Below are positions 20,088 through 29,873 of a stretch of DNA of 60,875 nt, one piece after another; positions within the stretch are counted from its first letter, which is position 1; the number at the start of each line of letters is the position of its first letter. The notes below the pieces were generated by a model. That model was not told the DNA's origin. It did not search any database and worked only from the letters and a program-made list of their open reading frames with translations. This stretch comes from Symsagittifera roscoffensis. Taxonomy: Eukaryota; Xenacoelomorpha; Acoela; Convolutidae. The position numbers and the translations under genes are program-made. The stretch is from positions 1 through 60,875 of the forward strand of contig NW_026970722.1 in NCBI RefSeq assembly GCF_963678635.1. Reading direction: 5' to 3'.

Positions 20088-21250
20088 GTGTATGACAATC
20101 CTGAGTATGGGTTATAAAATGTGATGTAACCAATTGTCTTTTTGGTATATCTGTCGTCTTTGTATATTACTTCAGTTGTTATAAATGGTGGTGGTAGGGA
20201 TTGAGCTGTTATATTTGGTGGATTTAATGGATAGAGATGTTGAGTAATGTTGTTTAATTTAACCGTGATTTCAAATTTTAATTGTAGACTATTTTGTTGG
20301 AGTATTTGGATGTTATGATCACGAATGTCTTCGTGAATGTCTTGTCTATATTGTAGTCTATTTAGTGCCCAGTTGTGGAGTCGGTTACTTTCAGGGTGTT
20401 GTCCAAATAATGGTGGAGGTGCTGTGAATGTATTCCAGTCTAGTCTTAAAGGAATATTTGTTGATGATTGTTCTCGATATCTAGCGTCGAGGTTATTTGG
20501 GAAATTTAAGTTAAAAGGCGGTGGTGAAATCTGGCTTATTGATGGTGTTGATGGTAGTGATAATGTTTCTGGTAGTGATGAGGATGTTGTTGTATCCGTA
20601 GAAATATCTATTGGATCATTGATTAAATTTGGTTCACCTTGTGTGAATGAATGTGTTGTCCAGTATGGTAGTCGTGATGTTTGGTTTCTGGGGTTAAAGG
20701 GGTTTTCACGGATTTGTTCAGATGTTGGTGTTGAACCTAAGTAATCTGAGGGTAGGCTTGAGGTGCTACGTTGTGAAAGAAGCGTAGGGGTTTCTGGTAA
20801 TATACCAATGGGGTTTTCTGGTGTACTTTGTGATGGGGATTGAGGTATATCAAAATGAACTCGGGGAGTTTGAAAATTTCTGTTTCGTCGAGGATGTATA
20901 ATTTGTCTATTTATTTCGACTGTATTTTGGTTTTGACTAGGATTTCTTATTCTACTTAATTCTTGTGGTAGTGTTGGGTATAAGTTATATGTTGGTTCGC
21001 TTAGAGGTGCTTGTCGTTGAACTGGTTCTAGTGGTTCTGATAAGCGAGCGTGTCGTTCTTCAAAGGTATATGGGTTATCTTGAAAAGAAATTCGTGTAGA
21101 TGTTTGGGGGTTTTGGGTAGTTGAAGGTGGTGTCGGGTTTTCTTGGGATGATGTCGGTGAAGACTGACTATGTGATTGTTGGTTAGCAATTTTTGATGGT
21201 TTTTGATCTATTCTTTTAGTGGAAAAATTTATGTTTATTGTAGTATTCTT
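20075..21250 (-). CDS. 391-codon open frame without any start codon
   Basis: Stop-to-stop frame from 21250 to TAA 20077-20075 with no ATG, GTG or CTG, and TTG only near the very end. I translated it codon by codon and found no internal stop. The first two thirds are Pro/Ser/Thr/Gln-rich; the last 120 or so residues look like a folded domain (words such as RLDWNTF, NRLHNWALNRLQY). Directly upstream on the minus strand is CTAATACTTTTTCTAG/A: a branch-point-like CTAAT, a pyrimidine run and a TAG placed exactly where the frame opens. The simplest reading is an exon of a spliced subgenomic mRNA; a frameshift from the small upstream membrane ORF (overlap 21216-21250) is the alternative. It overlaps the env ATG by 13 nt. 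No known domain recognised. Confidence 0.6.
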   Translation of the reverse strand, partial: KNTTININFSTKRIDQKPSKIANQQSHSQSSPTSSQENPTPPSTTQNPQTSTRISFQDNPYTFEERHARLSEPLEPVQRQAPLSEPTYNLYPTLPQELSRIRNPSQNQNTVEINRQIIHPRRNRNFQTPRVHFDIPQSPSQSTPENPIGILPETPTLLSQRSTSSLPSDYLGSTPTSEQIRENPFNPRNQTSRLPYWTTHSFTQGEPNLINDPIDISTDTTTSSSLPETLSLPSTPSISQISPPPFNLNFPNNLDARYREQSSTNIPLRLDWNTFTAPPPLFGQHPESNRLHNWALNRLQYRQDIHEDIRDHNIQILQQNSLQLKFEITVKLNNITQHLYPLNPPNITAQSLPPPFITTEVIYKDDRYTKKTIGYITFYNPYSGLSYTCIF

Positions 21251-21404
21251 CTAGAAAAAGTATTAGGAGGATTGTTGCTAGGGCGAATGTGATAATTGCT
21301 TTCTTTACACATTTGCATATTGTCAAGATGAGGGATGATAGAAATGTTATAAAAATTACAAATAGTAAAAAAATATCTGTTCTACTAAAAATGGTTCGTA
21401 TCAT
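21216..21404 (-). CDS. Small ORF with two hydrophobic segments
   Basis: 62 residues from ATG 21404. Residues about 11-29 (IFLLFVIFITFLSSLIL) and 34-51 (KAIITFALATILLILFL) are predicted membrane segments separated by a short Cys/Lys loop. It overlaps the opening of the startless frame in another phase. It may be a viroporin-like or leader peptide of the env region, or chance. Unrecognised. Confidence 0.4.
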   Translation of the reverse strand: MIRTIFSRTDIFLLFVIFITFLSSLILTICKCVKKAIITFALATILLILFLEEYYNKHKFFH

Positions 21405-22236
21405 TTAGATAAGTTTTGTGAATCGTACCTGTGGATATAGTCAATAGCTTTTGAAAGCTGGAGGTATAGTTCAAATATGGAATAGAAAATTTAAAAAATA
21501 TTGCAAAAAATGATTAAGATTATTAGAAAAGATTCAAAGGTATCAAAAAGAAATATGATGAAAGGTTTAAATATTGTGAAAAAGTTTGCGAGAATGTTTA
21601 GAATTATGGTAACTGGTCGAGAGAAGAGCATTTAAGAAATGGCTTCTCGATCGAATATTTTTTGTTGTTTGAGGCAATTTTCAAGTGTGGTCGAATTATT
21701 TATTGGTTTTTTGACAAGTGGGTCGAGTTTTGTGAAAAATTGTTGGGGGCAAATTTTATGGTGATCGGGAGGTCTTCTTTGTCTTTATTTTCATTTGTCA
21801 AATGATCTGGAGTATTTTTGAGATTTTTATACTTTAGGCTAATTAAAATGGTCGTTCTTTTACTTTAGGCTAATTTAACATATTTGTTTGGGGGGTATTT
21901 GAGGTCTAGGTTGGGGAAATATTGTTGATCTTTGGTTTATTAGATAAGGGAGGGTTATGATATTATGGTGATATTTATTTTAGTTGTCAAGTTGGAATGG
22001 TTTGCTTATTTTTGACCTGGAGGTCGCAAAGTTATAGTTATAGATATGCCTGGAGTTTAATATCGTTCGTCTAGTTGATCTGTGTTAGAGTTAGAGAAGG
22101 TGACGGATTGGATGAAACCTATTGGCTAATTATGAACTAGAATCATTGCGTATTTGTCAGCATGTTATTTTGAAAAATGAAAATTCAAAATATTTCAGAG
22201 GTGCAAAAATTATTAAATATAAATTTAAAGCTGTTT
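21405..22236 (-). other. Spacer between pol and the env block
   Basis: 832 bp, AT-rich, no ORF of note. Could hold the 3' end of an intron for env-region mRNAs, since the acceptor-like site at 21251 lies just beyond it. Confidence 0.45.
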
Positions 22237-25200
22237 TTAAAGCTGTTTTTTACGTGGTTGATTTCTAAGTCGTGATGACTCTCTATGTTCTGATTTGTCG
22301 ATTTGTTCTTGAGGTATTATTTTTTCTATCATTTTTCTATTTTTTCTTTCTTTTTGTGGTGTATTTTGATCTAGCTTTTTTGTATTGTTTTTTGTTGTAG
22401 TTGATTTTTTATTTTGGTTTTCGAGGTGAATGTCATGTTGTTCCTTTGTTTTATTTTCCGTATGTGGATAATTTTGAATAACTTTTAAACCTGTGAAAGA
22501 ATATAATTGAGTTAGTTCGCGTAGTGCGTACTCTTTTGGGTAATAAGGTAATAGGTTGTTTCGGTGTTGGACAATTTCTTTTTTGTCTGAGTCGGTAATT
22601 TTATATGTGACATCTGTGGGTTTGGCAATTATTTGGTATGGTCCTTTACGAAGGGGTTGTAGTTTTTTAGAGATTCCTTTTTGAGTGTTAAAATTGGGTA
22701 TTAAAACAAATGTTCCAATTTTTAAATCGGAGGCTGGTGTAAAGCGTGAATTTATTTGTTCATTAATGTTTTGTCTTTGTAACAACTTTTTTGTTACTTT
22801 TTGGTAAATTTCATTGTGTTTTTTATCTCTATTTAAAATCCATTCGGTGTGTGTACCGGAGGCTAGTTTAAGAATTTGTGGGTGATGAAAATGATCTTCA
22901 TCGTGTCTATGTAAAGGTAAGTTGTAACAAATTGATTCTTTATTCGGTTGACAATAACTTTGTGCATTTTTATGAGAGTTTGCTGTAAACATAATCGGTT
23001 TGCGTGGCTTTTGATTAAAAACCATTTCATATGGTGACATTCCTAGAGTTGTCGTGATTTGTGATTTATATGCTAAGGGAAATAGTTTTACTTCTGCTGA
23101 CCATTCGGTATATCTTGTATCATTTCCATTGATGATACATCTAAGATATTCTTGTAGTGAACGGTTCATACCTTCGACTAAGCCGTTTGTCCAAGGTGCT
23201 TGAGATGTACGTGGTTTGTGTTTGATGTTTGCATTCTTATTTGCATATTTGCATTCTAGTCGGGGTGATGTTTCGTTTTCTGCAAGGTAGAATTTTATAT
23301 TTTTAGGTATTTCAACTGTAGTTTTACGTGTAAGTAATTCAGGTGGTGTATTTCCACTTAATGTGTCTGGTAATGCAAGATTTTTTCCTGCTGTCCAAAC
23401 TATATGTAAGTTTGGGAATTTCATTAGAATTAGTTGAAATCTATAAACTCGGTGATTTGGATTAGATTTTTGTGTAAAGAGAAAAATGATTGGTTTGTGA
23501 TCTGTGAAAAGAACTGTTGGATGTTTTGATCCAAGTATTAGAAATTCATATTGTGTTAGTGTATATATTATAGCTGTACACTCTCTCATTAGAGTTGAGA
23601 GTCGTAGCTCTGCTTGAGTGAATAATCGAGAATTTGCTGATATAAGATTCATTTTGTTTGTGCCATTGTGTGATTGTAATAATGCTGCGCCGATGCCAAA
23701 ATTCGAAGCATCGCACATTGCATAGAATGGTTGATTTGGATCTGGAATTGTATTCGAAATTTGTTCAGTTAGGAGTTTTTTAATTTCTTCAAATCGTGCT
23801 TGATGTTCTGTGTTCCATTCAAAATTATTTTGTTGTCTAAGTATATTATAAAATGGTCTTAGGTATAATTGCATTTTATAGACATATTTACTTAACAAAT
23901 TTAACGTTCCAAGGAATTCTTGGATTTTCTTTTTGTTTGTTGGTGGTTGGAGTTTTTGAATAGCATCAATGCGTGATTTTAATGAGGTGATTGTTTTTCT
24001 TTCTATATTATGTCCTAAGAATTTTACTCGTGTTAAAAAGAAGTGTGATTTATCGGGGGCGGCCTTCAGATTTTCGTTCTGAAGTATTTTGTGATAATGT
24101 TCTAAAACTTTAAACATTTCTTCTTTTGTCTGTGATTGCATAAGAACATCGTCTAGATAAGTGATTGCGTTTTTCTTGAGTATTAGTGGTCTAAAAATTT
24201 TGCTCATAAAAGCTGAAAATGCTGCTGGTCCTATGGATATTCCATAGAATAGGCGGTTGAATTCATATTGCTGATTTCCAATAACAAATTGTGTTAAGCG
24301 TCGCGATTGTTCATCTAGTGGCATTTGATTATATGCACTATTCATATCTGCGGTTGTAAAGTATTTTCCGTTTATTTTTGTTAAAATAACTTGTATTGGT
24401 TCAATAGGCCAATTGCATTTTGATTCGTCTATTAGTGAATTAAGATATCTAGCGTCTAGAACTATTTTTAATGATTCTCCTTTTGCTAGGATGATAACAG
24501 GGTTGATAAATGTGTTACCTTTTGGTTGTTCTTCTTTGTTTACCGGTGAGATTATATTGTATTGTTCCAAAATATCAAGTAATCTGTTCACTTTATCGTG
24601 TAAATGAATTGGTACTTTACTTGCTCTTTGTTTTTTGAAAACTGCGTCAGGTTTTAATGGGAGATGTAGTGATGAACTGATTTTGCCAACATCAAATTTA
24701 GATGTTGCATAGACTGATGAATATTTTATTAGCTGTTTGGCTAATTTATCAAATTCGTCTTGTGTTATTTGTGAATGTTGAAAGTTAAACATTGTTAAAA
24801 ACTTCTGTTGAGTCTCTGTGTAGTTATTTATGTTGAATGTAGGTTTGAAATATGGAGTTTTTGTGAAATAATCTGTATTTCTTTTTTCATTACTTATTAT
24901 ATTATTTATGGATAATTCTTCATTAAGAATTGTAGATTGACAAATATCTAATAATTGGAGTATATTATTTACGCGGTATGCTTTTTCATGTATTGGTGAT
25001 ATCGTAGCGTTGGTTTCGCAATAGCCTAAAAGTCCTAAAGGTAATGTTACTTGATAGGGTGTATTGTTGTATACATGTAGCGAAATAATATCTGAATTCA
25101 AGTTTTTCAAATATTTTATGGATGAAATTGTGATTTTGAAAAACTTATGGATAGGTTTGAATTCAAAATCTGACATATAGAGTTGTTGTTTGTTTTGTTT

Positions 25201-25608
25201 TTTATCAAATTGGTGAACTTGTTTTATTGAAAAATTATATATGTTTCCTGATAGTGGTTTCAGGTGTTTTCTTTGTTGATTATATATCGGATATATAATC
25301 AGGTGTTTCAGGTGTTTTCTTTGTTGATTATATATCGGATAAAATTTTGAAAAGAATGGTGGTTGTTTATTTAATCTTTGAAAAAATGTTAGGGATGTGT
25401 CTTTTGTTTTTGTGTATTTATCTTTGATTAGTATTTTACTATTCAAAATGTTGATTGTTGGTATATATTTAGAGATAAATGGTATTCCAATGATATTGTG
25501 TTTAATATCAGTGATATGGAATATTTGTTTAAATGGTTTATTTAAAATTTTATTTTGTTCTATTGTTCTTGTGGGGAGAAGAAATAATTGAATTTTTCCA
25601 TAGTTTAC
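22237..25608 (-). CDS. pol: Pol: reverse transcriptase-RNase H-integrase, integrase internally deleted
   Basis: Frame open from just after a TAA at 25611-25609; no ATG at its start, as usual for a fusion product. Counting from 25446: RT with catalytic Asp near 367 (TADMNSAYNQ) and YLDD at 430-433; RNase H with Asp 579 (CDASNFGIGAAL), Glu near 622, HKP near 650 and LPD near 693; integrase represented only by its last catalytic region with Glu 758 (NGLVEGMNRSL) and a C-terminal GPY-type region near 931-940. The HHCC zinc domain and the first two catalytic Asp are missing: about 170 residues are lost between residues 740 and 745, in frame. A 48-bp direct duplication near 25255-25350 repeats 12-16 residues N-terminal to RT. 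Order PR-RT-RH-IN places it in Ty3/Gypsy. Integration-defective as it stands. Confidence 0.88.
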   Translation of the reverse strand, partial: VNYGKIQLFLLPTRTIEQNKILNKPFKQIFHITDIKHNIIGIPFISKYIPTINILNSKILIKDKYTKTKDTSLTFFQRLNKQPPFFSKFYPIYNQQRKHLKHLIIYPIYNQQRKHLKPLSGNIYNFSIKQVHQFDKKQNKQQLYMSDFEFKPIHKFFKITISSIKYLKNLNSDIISLHVYNNTPYQVTLPLGLLGYCETNATISPIHEKAYRVNNILQLLDICQSTILNEELSINNIISNEKRNTDYFTKTPYFKPTFNINNYTETQQKFLTMFNFQHSQITQDEFDKLAKQLIKYSSVYATSKFDVGKISSSLHLPLKPDAVFKKQRASKVPIHLHDKVNRLLDILEQYNIISPVNKEEQPKGNTFINPVIILAKGESLKIVLDARYLNSLIDESKCNWPIEPIQVILTKINGKYFTTADMNSAYNQMPLDEQSRRLTQFVIGNQQYEFNRLFYGISIGPAAFSAFMSKIFRPLILKKNAITYLDDVLMQSQTKEEMFKVLEHYHKILQNENLKAAPDKSHFFLTRVKFLGHNIERKTITSLKSRIDAIQKLQPPTNKKKIQEFLGTLNLLSKYVYKMQLYLRPFYNILRQQNNFEWNTEHQARFEEIKKLLTEQISNTIPDPNQPFYAMCDASNFGIGAALLQSHNGTNKMNLISANSRLFTQAELRLSTLMRECTAIIYTLTQYEFLILGSKHPTVLFTDHKPIIFLFTQKSNPNHRVYRFQLILMKFPNLHIVWTAGKNLALPDTLSGNTPPELLTRKTTVEIPKNIKFYLAENETSPRLECKYANKNANIKHKPRTSQAPWTNGLVEGMNRSLQEYLRCIINGNDTRYTEWSAEVKLFPLAYKSQITTTLGMSPYEMVFNQKPRKPIMFTANSHKNAQSYCQPNKESICYNLPLHRHDEDHFHHPQILKLASGTHTEWILNRDKKHNEIYQKVTKKLLQRQNINEQINSRFTPASDLKIGTFVLIPNFNTQKGISKKLQPLRKGPYQIIAKPTDVTYKITDSDKKEIVQHRNNLLPYYPKEYALRELTQLYSFTGLKVIQNYPHTENKTKEQHDIHLENQNKKSTTTKNNTKKLDQNTPQKERKNRKMIEKIIPQEQIDKSEHRESSRLRNQPRKKQL

Positions 25609-25684
25609 TTATGTTGATCCTTGTGCTGTTGCTAGTTTACTGGATGTTTCAAGGGGTGTTAATTTTGGGTGTAGTGATTTTATC

Positions 25685-26995
25685 TCATTCCATGTGGGAA
25701 TGTTTATTATTTATTATGTTTGATTCTGCTCCTGAATCAATTAAAAAATCAATTTCAAGATCTGGTGGTTGAAATTCTTTGCTTCTTGGACTTTCTAAAA
25801 GAAATGGTATTGTCCAATTTTTTTCTTTAGGTTGTTCTTTTTGTATATTTTGATAGATGTGATTTGTATTCAAGCATTTTGTTTTGTCTTTTTCATTGGA
25901 TTGGTTTGTAGTGTTAATTTCGTTAGTTTCTTGTGCCGTTTGTGTAGAATGGATGGGTTCATTATAATAATTGTGAAGGAGTTCTAATTGATTTTCGTAT
26001 ATATGTGATGAAAAAGGTTGTTCATATATAATAGGTTCGTAGTCATTTTCGATTGCTATCATATTTATGGAGGTAGTGTTTTCTGTATCACTTTCTGAAT
26101 CTGATGATTCACAGTTTATTTGATTTAGTTGTAGTTCGTTATTTCCTGTGTCATCAATACCTGGGGGGTCTGATGTCGTTTCTGGGTTTGATTGTACTTG
26201 ATTAATATTTCTTTGATGTTTAGGTGTACTACTTCTGTGGCGATTGTTAGAATTATTATAATGGTTATTATTCCTGTGTGGTGATTGGGAATAATTTCTA
26301 TAACGATTATTATAACTTGAATGTCGATTTTGTGAATTATTTCGTGATCTGTTTTGATAATTATTGTTTGGTCTGTTATAATTTGATCTATTATATGAGT
26401 TATTCCTTGATTGATTGTTCGGGTAATTCTGGTTTCGGTTGTTTGAATAACTTCTATTCCGATTATTGGAGTAGTTTCTATTTCTATTGTATGATGAGTT
26501 TCGTGATTGGTTGTTTGGATAGTAATTATTTCTTGATTGGGAATTAGATCTAGAAACAAATTGTGTTGTATTTGAATTTGATCTGGAGTAGTTATTTCGA
26601 CTATTTGGTCTATTGTAATGATTTTGTGACGAATTTTGTGTATTTCTTCGTTCTGGTGATCTTCCTCCATAACTTGAGTTATATGGTGATTGATTTCTCG
26701 TGTAGTTGGTATTGTTCGGTAGTGGTTTTCCTGAACTGTTGTTGCTATATACATTTTTGTTCGGTAGATTTTGATCTTTCTTCATGTATTGATAGAATGA
26801 TTTATTCGGTTCTTTATATTTTTGAGGTTTGTTTTGATTGTCCTGTTGTTTTTGTCTACATTCGGAAATACTATGTCCGTATCGTCGGCAATAATTACAC
26901 CATTTTTTGAAAGATGGTTTGCCTTTAAAGTTTGGGTGTTTTTCGTAAATATTGAGTATTTCAGTGATTTTTTCAACGAGGTCTGTATCTGAATC
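25685..26995 (-). pseudogene. Nucleocapsid CCHC plus protease frame, broken in the protease
   Basis: In the same phase as gag and separated from it only by the TAG at 26998-26996. A perfect CX2CX4HX4C knuckle lies at 26899-26858. It is followed by about 150 residues made almost entirely of Asn, Ser, Arg, Tyr and Gln, then an acidic stretch, then a protease active site (LIDSGAE, 25738-25727). The frame ends at 25685, within the protease; the rest of the protease lies in the pol phase up to about 25446, with an in-frame TAA at 25611-25609. So one phase change and one stop interrupt the protease. Whether the first TAG is a readthrough codon or a mutation cannot be told here. Confidence 0.75.
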
Positions 26996-29431
26996 CTATA
27001 TATTATTGATATTTGTGGTATTTGTTTCAATTCGATTAACATATTGTAATTTCAGATTTTCTGTTTCTTCAAGTTTCATTGTGATTTCTGCTTGCTCTAG
27101 CTTGTCTACTAGTTTTCGAAAATCTAAATCGGGCTCTCGAATTGAGGAGGGATGGGATGCTCTCTTTTTTATTGCTATTTTCCTTAATTGAGGTGTTAAG
27201 GTCATCATTAAGATTTCTGTCATTTTTGTGTTTTTATAATCGTGTGTTTTTAATGAATATGCTTTTCGAACTAGTGTTTCGATACGTACTGCTAATTGTT
27301 TGATGGTTTCATTTGGTAATCTGCGAATTTCATTACATAAAACTCTTTGTTGTTGTTTGTTTCTTTCGGAGTCAAACATTTTTGAAATTTCTTGTGTAAA
27401 TCTCTTCCAATTTGATTTTATTTCTATAGGCAATACTGAAAACCATTTTTGGGCTGCGCTGTGTAGGGTTGTTTGTATCAACGCTGTGCGTCGATGTATC
27501 CAATTTTGATGTAGTGGCGTATTAATTGGTTCAGGTCCTATATTTAAAATTAAATTTGCTGTTACTGCATTTAAATAATCTTCTACAGAATATTCAGGGT
27601 CTGTTCCTGTGAATACCATTAATGGTTTGTTTGATGTTATTGATGATCCACCCATAAGGTATGGATTCATTGTCATTTGTAATGATTCTGCTGCATTTGG
27701 CATTTGTGAAAAATTAGAAAGTTGATTTTTTGTTATTTCGTGTTGTTGAAGATAATATGGAAGTGGTATTTCATTTTGCATTTGTGTTGGTTGATATGAG
27801 TGTGTAATCATTGGGTTTTGTGGCTGAATTGGTTGAAAAGATTGTGTATTAATTGGGTTTTGCATTTGTATTGGTTGTTGATTTTGTGTATCTATCTGGT
27901 GTGGAGAAAAGTTTCTATGATGTGTATATGGTTTCTGCATTCCTTGTCCGTGATATTCTTGGGTATATGGTGCAAATATATCTGGTTGTAAATGATCATC
28001 ATCAGAGGATAGGTAATCCGTTTGATGAGGTGCTTGTTTTTTATTTTTATTCTGTTGAAAGAATGGGTAATTTTCACTATAATCCTGTGGAGGATGTGGA
28101 TTAGCTTGAAAATTTACTGAATTGGTTGTTGCCATTGGATTATTCCAATATCGAGATCTGATTTGATTATTATCATTATTTTGTGGAGGATAGTTTGTTT
28201 TTGATGAATGTGTATAATTATAATTATGTTCCGCAAAATTGTTTCTTGCGAATGTTCTGCGTGTTTTCGACGGTATTGTCATGGGTCTATATGTTTGGTA
28301 ATCCATTTGTGAATATTTTGGAGCAACCGAAGGTTTAACGGTTGATTGTAAGGTTACCTGTGCTAGTGAAGTGTTTGTATTTCTTGGTGTTGTTAAATTT
28401 GGACGTATTGGTGAAATACTTTGTTGTGTAGTTGTTGTTGTTTGGACAATTTCTTCATTTATGAAGTGTGATGGTGTCTGAATATCTTGTTGAGTGAGGT
28501 TTCTAGTTCCATTAAGGTTTTCATTGTGTATGACGGTCGAATTTAAACTGTTATTTCGAGTATCAGGTAAAAATGTATTGTAGTTTAATGGTGTTGCGTC
28601 AATGGTTAATGGTACTACTCTTACATAATCTCTTATATAAGATATTGTACTTATTGCTTGGCTTGCAATTGATTGTGGGATATTTATAAATGCATAATGA
28701 GACCATTCGGGGTCCCAAACGTAGTCTGACTGTTCTGTGATGGCGGTATCATCGTTTGAATTTTGAGGTCTAAAATTTTTTCTTGCTTGTGAAATTAAAT
28801 CTATATTATGTGTGAAATAATCTATTATAAACCATGCCAAAAATTTTTGTAAGTCATGTTTTGTATGTTGTGAAACATCATCTTTGGTGAAATTTTTTTT
28901 AATTATATGTAGAAAAGTTGAAAATAGTGTGATTTCATGTCGTACCTTTATATGTTTGGATGTCTCTGTCGGTGAGACATTTGAGATTGGGATTTCGTTT
29001 TCTAATATTGAGATATAACTATATATTATTGCAAAAACTTCATTAGTAAATATGGAGTTTGCTCTTTGTGAGTTATGATATTGTATGCTTTTTATATATT
29101 CTGAGAATACTTTTGAAAATTCTAAATCAAGGTCGTCTGTTTGAATTACATATTTGCGGTGATTCGGGTTTGGTGAGGTGATTTCTATGGTGTAGATTCC
29201 GTAGTGTTGTGTCAAATTACATATATCTTTCAGATAGTGATCAATAATTTGTCTTTTGATCTTTACATCGGGGAACTCTGCTGTACATGGGCTGATTCCG
29301 GGTTCAAATAAATTTAGTAGTATATTCTTGCAAAGTATATGCTGTCCTCTATCAGTGGGTGCATCTACGAGGAAGGGGAAGATATCGTCATCATCTGGAC
29401 TATCTTCACTTGGAGTGTGTGTTTGGCTCAT
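26996..29431 (-). CDS. gag: Gag polyprotein with capsid-like C-terminal region
   Basis: 811 codons from ATG 29431, open throughout. Residues 1-280 form a folded-looking N-terminal domain starting with an Asp-rich patch (SPDDDD). Residues about 290-590 are Pro/Gln/Asn/Thr-rich and low in complexity. Residues about 600-790 fit the Ty3/Gypsy capsid pattern: a GTDPEYSVEDYL entry, RRTALIQTTLHSAAQKWF, W..F..E..K.F, then predicted helices. The zinc knuckle is not in this frame but follows after the TAG stop. The start overlaps ORF1 by 26 nt in a different phase. An older, broken homologue is at 8837-10600. Role: assembly of particles around the element RNA. Confidence 0.82.
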   Translation of the reverse strand: MSQTHTPSEDSPDDDDIFPFLVDAPTDRGQHILCKNILLNLFEPGISPCTAEFPDVKIKRQIIDHYLKDICNLTQHYGIYTIEITSPNPNHRKYVIQTDDLDLEFSKVFSEYIKSIQYHNSQRANSIFTNEVFAIIYSYISILENEIPISNVSPTETSKHIKVRHEITLFSTFLHIIKKNFTKDDVSQHTKHDLQKFLAWFIIDYFTHNIDLISQARKNFRPQNSNDDTAITEQSDYVWDPEWSHYAFINIPQSIASQAISTISYIRDYVRVVPLTIDATPLNYNTFLPDTRNNSLNSTVIHNENLNGTRNLTQQDIQTPSHFINEEIVQTTTTTQQSISPIRPNLTTPRNTNTSLAQVTLQSTVKPSVAPKYSQMDYQTYRPMTIPSKTRRTFARNNFAEHNYNYTHSSKTNYPPQNNDNNQIRSRYWNNPMATTNSVNFQANPHPPQDYSENYPFFQQNKNKKQAPHQTDYLSSDDDHLQPDIFAPYTQEYHGQGMQKPYTHHRNFSPHQIDTQNQQPIQMQNPINTQSFQPIQPQNPMITHSYQPTQMQNEIPLPYYLQQHEITKNQLSNFSQMPNAAESLQMTMNPYLMGGSSITSNKPLMVFTGTDPEYSVEDYLNAVTANLILNIGPEPINTPLHQNWIHRRTALIQTTLHSAAQKWFSVLPIEIKSNWKRFTQEISKMFDSERNKQQQRVLCNEIRRLPNETIKQLAVRIETLVRKAYSLKTHDYKNTKMTEILMMTLTPQLRKIAIKKRASHPSSIREPDLDFRKLVDKLEQAEITMKLEETENLKLQYVNRIETNTTNINNI

Positions 29432-29873
29432 TTTTCCGTTTAATGACTGTTAATAGGTAATTTTCGATGTGTCTAATTGGTTGATTCCAGTTGTATAAAT
29501 GTACTGGTTTGTGTTTATATTGCTTTTTTATTCGTCTTTTTCCTCTTTTTGATGAATTTGATGTTGTTTCTGAGTCAGAAAAATATAATTGATCGTGTAT
29601 GGGGCAATTTTTATCTATAGATTCTTTTAATTTATAGAGTTCGTCTAAATTGCTGGCTTCTGATTCTGAAAATGCGTTTCTATTTTTGGAAAATCTTTTT
29701 CGTGTTATTTGTCTTTGTTTAGTTATTATTTTTCTTTTTAGTGTTTGTCGTTTTGTTCTAATATATCCAACTGTTTGTGTGTGAGGTGTGATTACAAGGT
29801 CGTATTTTTTGTTTTCTATTTCACAGTTGTGCAAAACGATTGTTTGTTTGTTTCCTAGATTTTTAAATGACAT
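29406..29873 (-). CDS. ORF1: small basic protein ahead of gag
   Basis: 155 residues from ATG 29873. It has a strongly basic centre (KRQTLKRKIITKQRQITRKR), an acidic Ser/Asp-rich patch (YFSDSETTSNSS) and a second basic stretch (KRGKRRIKKQYK). No known domain. Its preservation in the older relative (10697-11041) suggests a real component of this family. The tail overlaps the gag ATG by 26 nt, consistent with coupled or leaky-scanning translation. Nucleic-acid binding is an inference from charge. Confidence 0.65.
   Translation of the reverse strand: MSFKNLGNKQTIVLHNCEIENKKYDLVITPHTQTVGYIRTKRQTLKRKIITKQRQITRKRFSKNRNAFSESEASNLDELYKLKESIDKNCPIHDQLYFSDSETTSNSSKRGKRRIKKQYKHKPVHLYNWNQPIRHIENYLLTVIKRKNEPNTHSK

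Noticed and set aside
20337-20744. 135-codon plus-strand ORF
   Set aside because: Antisense to the startless 391-codon frame; Gly/Val richness mirrors Pro/Thr codons on the other strand.
26125-26754. 209-codon minus-strand ORF rich in Ile, Thr and His
   Set aside because: It is another phase of the Asn/Ser/Arg-rich nucleocapsid linker; its composition follows mechanically from the repeated AAY and CGN codons.
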